A DNA stretch of 64,000 nucleotides from assembly GCF_032884065.1 (NCBI RefSeq), contig NC_088873.1, positions 30,400,716 through 30,464,715 of the forward strand, written 5' to 3'. The stretch comes from Artemia franciscana. Its lineage: Eukaryota; Arthropoda; Branchiopoda; Anostraca; Artemiidae. Shown here one piece after another: positions 13,301 through 22,300 of the stretch (positions within the stretch are counted from its first letter, which is position 1; every line of letters begins with the position of its first letter). A program made the translations under genes and the position numbers. The notes below the pieces were generated by a model. That model was not told the origin of the DNA. It made no database searches and worked only from the letters and a program-made list of their open reading frames with translations.

Positions 13301-16300
13301 ACAACGTAGTTTCATAGCAAGTTGAGCGGTGGGTTCAAGAGGCTGGTCAAAAAAGATCAACCGGGTTGTTTTACCAGAAAAAGGATTTAAACAGAACCTC
13401 TGAATAATTCTTTTGCTAAAAACCACGGCTTTGGCGTCGGAGTCGTGGAGTCAGATTTTTACTGAACTTTGAAGAATGGAGTCAGAGCAACAGAAATATT
13501 GTAAGATTGTTCGGAATCAGAGGAGGAGTCAGAGGAGGAGTCAGAGTCGTGGAGTCAGATTTTTAGTGAACTTCGAAGAATAGAGTCAGAGCAGCAGAAA
13601 TATTGTAAGACTGTTCGGAATCAGAGGCGGAGTCGGAGTTTTGGAAAAACTTAAAGGCTATAGCCAAGCCAAATACCCTTAAATACTACTAAAAAGTGAA
13701 AATAATAAACAAAATCAAAATTGTATACTAATTACAGTGAATAGGATTTTTTCCTGATAGGACAACTTTGGTAAAACAGAAACAATTTATTCGATCACAT
13801 TTGAACAATATATGTATATTTGCAAAAACATTTGATTTAAAATGAAGAAAGATAGAAAAATACTTCATAGATCGAATATTAATAGAAAATTTAATAGAAA
13901 AATATTAATAGATACACTTCTTTTGCACCCTGCAGAAATTCTGGTAATAAAGCATATAAAATTCTTAGAAAAATATTAGCTATTAACAGAGTTATTAAAA
14001 TTATATTTGGAAAAGAAAATTGATGAAACTATATACTTTTTACAAAAAACCGTTTTATCATTTTCACTTTGATCAGTCAATCATCTTCTACCTTATTGCT
14101 TCTTAAGAACCATTCCTTGAGAAAAAATTCTGTTCTTTTCAATTCAATAGGCCCTGCATTCAAAAGTCATTAATGCAAATAATTTTTGTTTGTCTGGATC
14201 TTCAGTAAGGTTATTAAATTTCACAAACTGCAATTAAAAAGTGCTTATTACACTGTATAACAATTATTATTTTCTTATTGTTTTTCAAATCTCAATAAGC
14301 TGCAGTCCGACTTTTTATAGTCAGAAAATGCTTAGGAAATTTATATATCAGGATATGGTAAGCATAAAATCTTCTTTGTAGTTTTAAACGTTCTATTGGG
14401 TTGGATTTTCTTCTTTTTTTTTTTTACAAGACCTTATTCAATAGAGCACAGTAATGGTGCATATTCAATAAGCTATTGTGTAGCGCTGTGAACAATTAGA
14501 TTTGGATAATATTATAACCGTGGCTGTGAATACCAGAGCACAATTGAATAAACGTTTGCCGGCCTCCACGGTCCATCGGACCACCCACCATGAAGGTAAT
14601 TGCCAATGCCATCCGTGGGTCTACTCACTAAAAACAATTGATTTTTTTTATTTTTTCTCGTCTTTTCTTTAAGATGTGCTTTAAACAGTTTTATTTAGCC
14701 CTAGCTCATTTTCAAGGATTCCCGTTTTGGCCCCTTGGAGTCCTGCAGATCGTTAAGGATAGCAAAGGCCGAGAAAACTTCATTGTTTTCTGCCACGGAG
14801 ATCACAAGAAAATAAGACTCAGTGAAAAAAGTTTGGTATTGTATGAAGTTAATATACAGGAAGCGTCGCAAAAAACAAAAAAGGAGTAAAGGTTGCTTTT
14901 GAAGAAGCTAAAAACTCTCCCGAAATCTACAAACAAAGCAAATGGTACGCTGCGCGCAAATCAGCGAGCTCGTCATCTCAGCTGTTGGAGAGAATTATTG
15001 CTAGCGAGATGAGATTGCAAGAACCCAAAAATCAATGATGGAAAAAATTACAGAGTCTTTGAAAAGTGCGGGGATAAACAACAGGAAAGTGGGGATTCCC
15101 TAAAGCAATCATACAAGACAATAATTAGTGATATCTATATCTCAGTGTCCCTTGAGTTTACAGAAAGTTTCACAGCATATTAAAATCTTACAAAAGTTTG
15201 AAAGCAGAAATTCAAGGGCTGGAAAATCGCGTAGCACACATGGAAAGTAGAATAGATCATTTTGAACAAGAAATGCTCCTAGATAGCCTAGTTTTCAACG
15301 GTATGAAGCAGTTACCAGTGAAGATTTGAAAGCAACAACTACGAATATCATAACACAGAAAATGGGAGTCACCAGTTTTTACAAAATTACATTCAGAGTA
15401 TTGACCAATACCGTCAAGATAACTTTACTCTACAAGACCAAAAAGATGTCGCACCGGTGATTGTGAAATTGAGGAACAGCAAAATGACAAGGAAAATTTT
15501 CAATAGCAAAACTAATCTTGCTAAGTGGAGTATTTTCGTGTCAGAGGCCCTAAAGAAACGCCGGTAAGACATAGAGAATATGGCAAGGGATAGTTTTGGA
15601 GTGCGAAATGTCTGGTCTGATCGTGGGCTAATTCTCGCAAATCTCCCAACAGACACCATTGCTCGCAGGATTGGGTCACTGGCCGATTGCTTTTAGTTGC
15701 TTGTGTTTATTTCGTTGTTTTGGTGTATTGTCTATCAATATTTTGCTCTCTTTTCATTTGTTAGTCTTATTATCATTTATCTGTTCCAAGAGCTCAACTG
15801 CACCTTTTCCTTGTCTTTTTTTTCAATGAGAGCTATGAGAGTGTTTATTAGACATAAATATGTCTGATGTACCAGTCGGTACCACATCAAGGTTGAACCG
15901 ATTAAAAAAATTGCCTGTTTGACACTGATAGTTATTTACTTTCGGATTTGGCAAATGAAGAGTCTACAGTGAGGTAGTTTAGTGAAGTAGTTAAATGAGG
16001 AGTCTGAGTGAGGTGCAGTTTAGTAAATATTGTGATTCCTCGTATCTTGGAACGATACAAGACGCTTTTTTTAATGCATGTTCGTGGAGCTGACATCCTA
16101 CTTCTTCGTATGATGAGATATTTGATTTTCTTTCGAATTGTTGGAATCTCCATGTTATAGCCCTTTGTGAAACGTTTTTGAGTCAGGATAGTCCTCTCTC
16201 GTCTTTTATTTTTCAGGTCAGACTTGCAATAACATGCAACCACTAAAACTAAATATTTTTTTTTAACAGTCCCAGGATCCTTACTTCAGCGAAGTTCAAC

Positions 16301-19300
16301 CAGGACTGACAAATAAAGTAAGATGAAACAAGGCAATTCATTGAAATGAAAGAAAAAAAAATTAAACGCTCTCACTGCTTATCTTGCCTTTTTGGCAGCT
16401 AACTTCGAAGGTCTTTTTGTAGCTGGTTTTGTGTTACTGTCTACTGGTTTTTTAATACATCTTGTAGAATCATTTTTAATTAAATTATATGATTTATATT
16501 TAAATTAAATTTGTTTTAATTTTTTCATTTTAGTTTTACTGGTTGTATATTATTGTAAGACTCTTTTCTTTTATATGTTTATGTTTTGCTAAGGACAGCC
16601 CTTGGACATAGGGTCAAAATATTCATTCAAATATAGAATTCCACTGTCTTGCAAAAAGAATTGCCTATTGTTCTTCTTGTTCTTAATGTTTTTGAAGGAA
16701 AGGCAATGTAGTCTCCGTTGGTATTTAAAACTTGTCTGCTGAACACACCAGACAGAGACCAAATGTGCCAAGAAAAGCTAGTTAACTTATTTGAACAGCG
16801 GGACAGTACACTACAGAACTATCCGAGATCTCCAAAGGAGGAAGATAATGCTCACTTTAAACAGATTCGTAGGATTCCATCTTAGGACCCCTGTTGTATT
16901 TACTGTGTGTTGACAGTATGCGGTTCTTCATTCCTGGGTGTCTATGACATCTTTTGCTGACAATACAGCATTTGTTGTGGCAGCAAAGACTCTTGAAGAA
17001 TTGGTCCAGAAAGCAAACAAAGCTCTGCAAGGGTTGAGTGAGATTTCCACAGATTAGCTTACTTAGCATTAACGCAGCAAAGAATAACTATATTCTGTTT
17101 AATCCGACTGTTGTATCTCCAAATCTTCCCAGTGAAATAGTGTGGTTCTTTACTAAAGCGGGTTGAGAAAATGCAGCACCTAGAATTCATTTTCAATCAG
17201 AAACTCAGCTGGAGAAGACACGCTGATGCGGTTGCATGTAAGATAGTGCATAGCCTTGGGATTTTAAGACGTTTTCAACTTCTTTATCCTCCTCATATTT
17301 TGGTCCTTTAATGTCATTCTTTGATTGTACTGTATATAAATTATGGATTTATGATTTGGGCAAGTAATTTTAAATGCAATTTTAAATGCAATTTTAAATG
17401 AGTGCAGATACAGCAAAATAAAGCAGTGAGGTTAATTGGTAAGTATAATACAGGAGTTTTAAGCACCGAGTCAATTTTTAGGAATTTTAGGATTCTGAAT
17501 GTGGGTTACATAAGAGATTTTTAGATTGGCATTTTTGTGTTTCAGAGTTTGAATGGTTTCATGCCTGATGTTTTTAATTTTTTTTACCTCATTTTATCAT
17601 GGATAGGCTAGAAGAAATGTTGAACATGCAGTGAGTCAAGAAGTATGGTTTGTTCTAGCCATGTGGTAAGGCACTTGGGTCCGATGGTCTGGAATACCTT
17701 TCCAGGCTCACTTTGGGAAGCAGACAGTGTGCCGCAATTTAAAAACCAGTTAAAGAAGCATCTCCTTGCGGATGGTTGGTGAGTGTGGGGCTGGAAGACA
17801 AGAGAGGATAAATTAAATAATTTTGATTTTTCTTCTGCTATTAATATAATCGTTTTTTCCCATACTATTATATTTTTTTATTTAATTATTACAATTATTA
17901 TCTCTTTTTCTTATTGCTCTTTATTTGTGTTTATTTCAGTGATGATTTGGTTAGTTGTATAATTTAGTAAATGTGTACTGGTTGTGTTTTCCAAGCATAT
18001 TTGTGCTTTGTTTGTAAGGTTGTCAAGCTGGCATGAATTATTTTTAGTAAAGTTGTCAAATCCTTGAATCATTTGACACAGGCTCAGTTGAATGTGGGAA
18101 AGGTTTAATCCAAGTTTTCTTTGGAATTGACTTTTCAATAGACAACAATATTCATTTCTAGCTAAATACCATGAAAAAAAGCATGAAGTTATGTTCTGAT
18201 CCACAGTAGATGTTATAAACAAAATAATAAAATAGACAAACGAGCAGAAGCAGTGAGACGTTTACAGAAAAAGTGCCTGAAGAGAAAGGCATAAAAACAA
18301 GCTTTAAATTAATATTTTCAGGCTTAAATTCAAACTTTTGACTGTCTGTGTACATGTATATATTAGGCCTACACATGCCTGTTTTCATGGTTAAACCCAA
18401 GATTTCCTGAAGACCGTCTGTGTATATGGCTGTAAGTATTCTTGTATCAACATTCGAGTTTCTCAAGGATTGTAAAAAAGTTTACTCATTAAGTAGTCAA
18501 ATTCCAAGTTCTCCTTAGAAAGAATAAAAAAAGAAGAAAAAATAAATTGATGTGCTTTACCTTCACAGTGTAGTCTTTCGGCAAGAAAAAGTGCACTTTT
18601 ATAGCTGTAATGGTTTAATGCATGCCATATAGTTGCCTAGAACAAAAATTGTCTTAGTTAACTAAATCTAAACCACTATGGCACAAACCTAGGATGTTAC
18701 ATGTAGTTTCACAAGTTAAAATTCATAAGCACATTTTTATAGCTTACAAAGAAGAAGAATATTTTCTCATTTTGGACTTTAATAATTTTTCCTTAAAAAA
18801 GGGGATAGAAGAATGAAACGAAAAGGAATAACTGACTTGTTCTCTATTTATCAACCTATTTGGCAGGGAAATTTGCCTTTGTGCCCTATTGACTGAGATC
18901 AGTGAGCATTAACTTTACTTGGCAGAAAGCTACCTTTCAGATACTAACAAACTTGTAACTGGACTTGATCTATTTACATTCCGCCTATCAATTGACATTA
19001 AAAATGACTATTTACAGCTGAAGTTAAAGAAAGTTAGCCCTGTTCTACAGTGACAACAAAATGTGTACACATGTTGAGGTTTCTTCTTAACTTTCTTGTC
19101 CATCAGTTCCCAACTGACATTCTGGCGAGTAACTTTTTACTATGCTACATTTCTTTGTCCTAAAAGAAAGTATAATAATCTCACCACAATTCACAATAAT
19201 AAAAAAAAAAAAATAAAAAAAAAAAAAAAAAAAAATGCATCTATGTTGGGTAAAAAGCCAATAGAAACACTAGCCTAATAAACATTTTATGTAGCAATAA

Positions 19301-22300
19301 TTCAACAGATTCTGGGCATCTTATTGACAGGAATAATTGCCAAGTTTCTCAGAAACCTGTTACAGTTAGTACATTGGAATAGCATTAATTAGAAAAAACA
19401 GGAGGTTTGCTTAACTTTTATATTTGCTACTATAATTAATTGAGTTTAATTTTGTATTTAACAATACAGTTTATCATACTAAGTAATTGATACTTCATGA
19501 TAAACTATATTAACATGACAACTACAGTACTTACTAAACATTTGTCTCAGTGTACTCCTAGATACCTAACGTGAATCCGGGGAGCTTACAATTATAGCCA
19601 ATAAATTCTCATTTAGTATCTGAATTTCAGATGCCTGGTGTGGTGGAAAACGCTTGGTCCTGCTGCGAATATGTAGCAAATAACAATAAAAAAAGGATAG
19701 GTCTCATGGTTTCACTGATTTATATACTAGATGAGATTTCTTTAGATGGTGAATTTAATGCAAAAACCTTTTTCCAGGGGGTACTTTATTTGCCCATTTT
19801 AATGTCTTCTGAGCAATTTTGCTTGTAAAATGCACAGAAGTTATTTCTGACATTTGCTGATACAATTGTATTGATATACAAGAATTGAAGAAGTGGAAAA
19901 AAAATTGGAAAGATAGCCTGATATTTGCTAGAACTCTGAAGCCCTAATTGTAGGGCTGTCAATTAACAAAAATGTAGGGATGAGGAAGGCAAAATGTATT
20001 TTTTTTTAATCTAGAAGGGAGCAATTCTGCTTAAACTGAATTTCATAGCGAAACCATTTGTAAAATGAAATTTTCTGCACACATGTTGGCTGAATCTTAC
20101 CTTCAAGTGAAAACCAACCAGATCCTACATACGATGTTTTGGCTTAGGAACAAAAGGCCAAATATTTCCATTGCATTAAATGGATTGATTTTAATGAGTG
20201 GTTACTATGACAATCTGTCAGTTCTATATCTGGTGTAGGGCTATTTTCTTCAAAATGTTACATGGTACATCTGAAAAATTCTTCAACATCAATCTCTACA
20301 AACGAGATGCAATGAGGTGTGTTATAATTGAAATATTTTTAAAATCTTGACAGTATTGATTTTTTCTGGAAGAATTGCAATATACTCTTGTTGTTATAAG
20401 GAAGATTAGAAGGTCCTTGCTTGTCAAGGGTCTGCTTCAAACAAGCTAAGAGTTTGTATTCACCCTGAGTAAGATTTTTTTGACACAGTTTCAGTTTTTT
20501 TAGAAAACAACCATATCTGAAATGATTCCACTAATAGCATTATCTTTGCCTTTAAGACAAAATTTAATGGTATTTAGCTTTTTGTTTGTGTCTGCAGGAA
20601 AGTAAGATCTCACAGTAAAACCAGATCTTCTAGCACAGGGAATGATTCACCTCAGTCTTTCAAAAACTTCACCAAAACATGAAGTAACTGTTTTGAATAT
20701 TGCAGAATCCTGCCTCTGCTAAACCAATGAGCTCATATACATAGCAATAGATACCAACAGCAGCATTGTGACTCTTCAGTCAGAGTTCTAAAATATAAGT
20801 CCCTAAGGTGCATGAGCTTTTACTTTATTTAAGACTTTAATGACTGTTTTCATCAAATTGCTCATACTCAATAGCCTGCCAAAATAATGACTTTTGGTGT
20901 ACCATTCAATTCTAAGACAGAGATTTTGGAAAGCCATTGTTTTTACAACATAAGCACTGAATTCTTTCTCACCCCCTGCCATTACAGAAGCTCCATTTTA
21001 TGCCAGAGCCATCTGCTTTTGTACAGGACTATTTTCAAAGTTAACAAGCTTTTTAAAAGCAGAATATAGGCCATGTCCTTTAGTGCCCTTGAGGTTATAA
21101 ATCTTTTTCTACCAGCTCTTCTTTTGCTAGGAAATCATCAAAAATAATTCTTACAAAAATAGTCAGCCAAGCTGTATCCATCACATCAGTAGATTCTAGG
21201 AAAAACCCAAATGCTGTGATGTAGGCCAAGTTATTTCAAAATTGTAGAATTACATCTGTACACAGTTGTACAGACTGAATAGCAGACAATATTTCTAAAC
21301 AGCTTTATTTTATTTCTGGTTAGTGTCTTTATGAGTAGCTTTGGTAAAATTATTGGCAAGCTCCTTTTGCCTATTTTGGAAAGGGGTTAGGCTAGGAAAA
21401 TGAAACCTTCAGTAATGAATCCAGGGTCAAAAATACTCTGGGAAGGTATTGCCAAGCAACTATGTCAACCCTCTTCTGATTTCTAAGCCTTAGTAATTTG
21501 CCTATTTGACAGTGTCTTTTTCTCTGGTTTTAGTTTTGAAAATGTAATTTTTGTCATTTGAACAGGATTTTAAGTCATGTCAATGGATCCAAATTTAGGA
21601 AACATATCTGTTTATCATTGATGCCTCATAAATTGGGATTACACAAAGTTTTAAAGCTGGAAATGCTTCTCTTGTGCTTAATATAAGGAGAAAATCTATT
21701 TTGCAAGGTTTCACTTTTATAACACAATGATTTTTAAAGGTACCAAAGGTCAGTGCCTTCTAGAGTGAGAAGGAGTGGATTGAGGTACTTCAAATACATT
21801 CACAGTAAATAGCCTTAGCCTACTTTAGTCTGTAGATCCATTCCTGAAAGTTTCACTTTCCTAACCTAACCCCTATCAAAGATAGCAAAAAGTAGCCTGG
21901 CTGGAATTTATCATAGCTTCATATATGGCTTCTCACTACAGCACCTTTTGAATTTTTCTGGGATAGAAATTAAATAGGCTAGGCTACACCTAGGCCTATC
22001 ACTTGACTTTTTCTGGTAAAAAAGATTCAATGGTGACAGTACAAGCTATTGAGTATCCCTTGATTGAGTAATTGAGTTACCTTATATCGTCATACAAGAT
22101 GTGATTTTAACTATTGACATAGACTTAGCTGAAGAAACTGAGAAGCAAAATCTTGACTGCAGTTTGTTATGAGGTGATACAAGCTTCAGTAAAATTCTAA
22201 TTGATTGACATCTTGCTATCTCAGAAAGGGGTTAGGTTAGGGGAATAAAACTTTCAGGGATGGGTCTACAGGCTAGAGTATGGGTAAAATTTTAGTTAAT

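Larger units (their letters stand above)
14630..17860 (+). mobile_element. Degraded non-LTR retrotransposon with PWWP-like ORF1, in CDC27 intron 2
   Basis: A plus-strand element. ORF1 remnant: PWWP-like domain (14690-14850), coiled coil (15190-15300) and an FP/ORF1 C-terminal domain (15440-15690). ORF2 remnant: endonuclease start (near 16140, LHVIALCETFLS), RT core (16870-17060, SILGPLLYLL and TSFADNTAFVVAA), a later RT segment (17180-17300, HLEFIFNQKLSW..RHADAV) and the C-terminal tail (17695-17790, VWNTFPGSLW..SVPQFKNQLKKHLL). Many stops and frameshifts; old. A shrunken Penelope-like element (16255-16735) sits inside ORF2. The FADD box has mutated to FADN. Confidence 0.82.

Noticed and set aside
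16857..17069. Minus-strand 70-codon ORF
   Set aside because: The plus strand carries RT motifs (SILGPLLYLL, FADNTAF) over the same bases.
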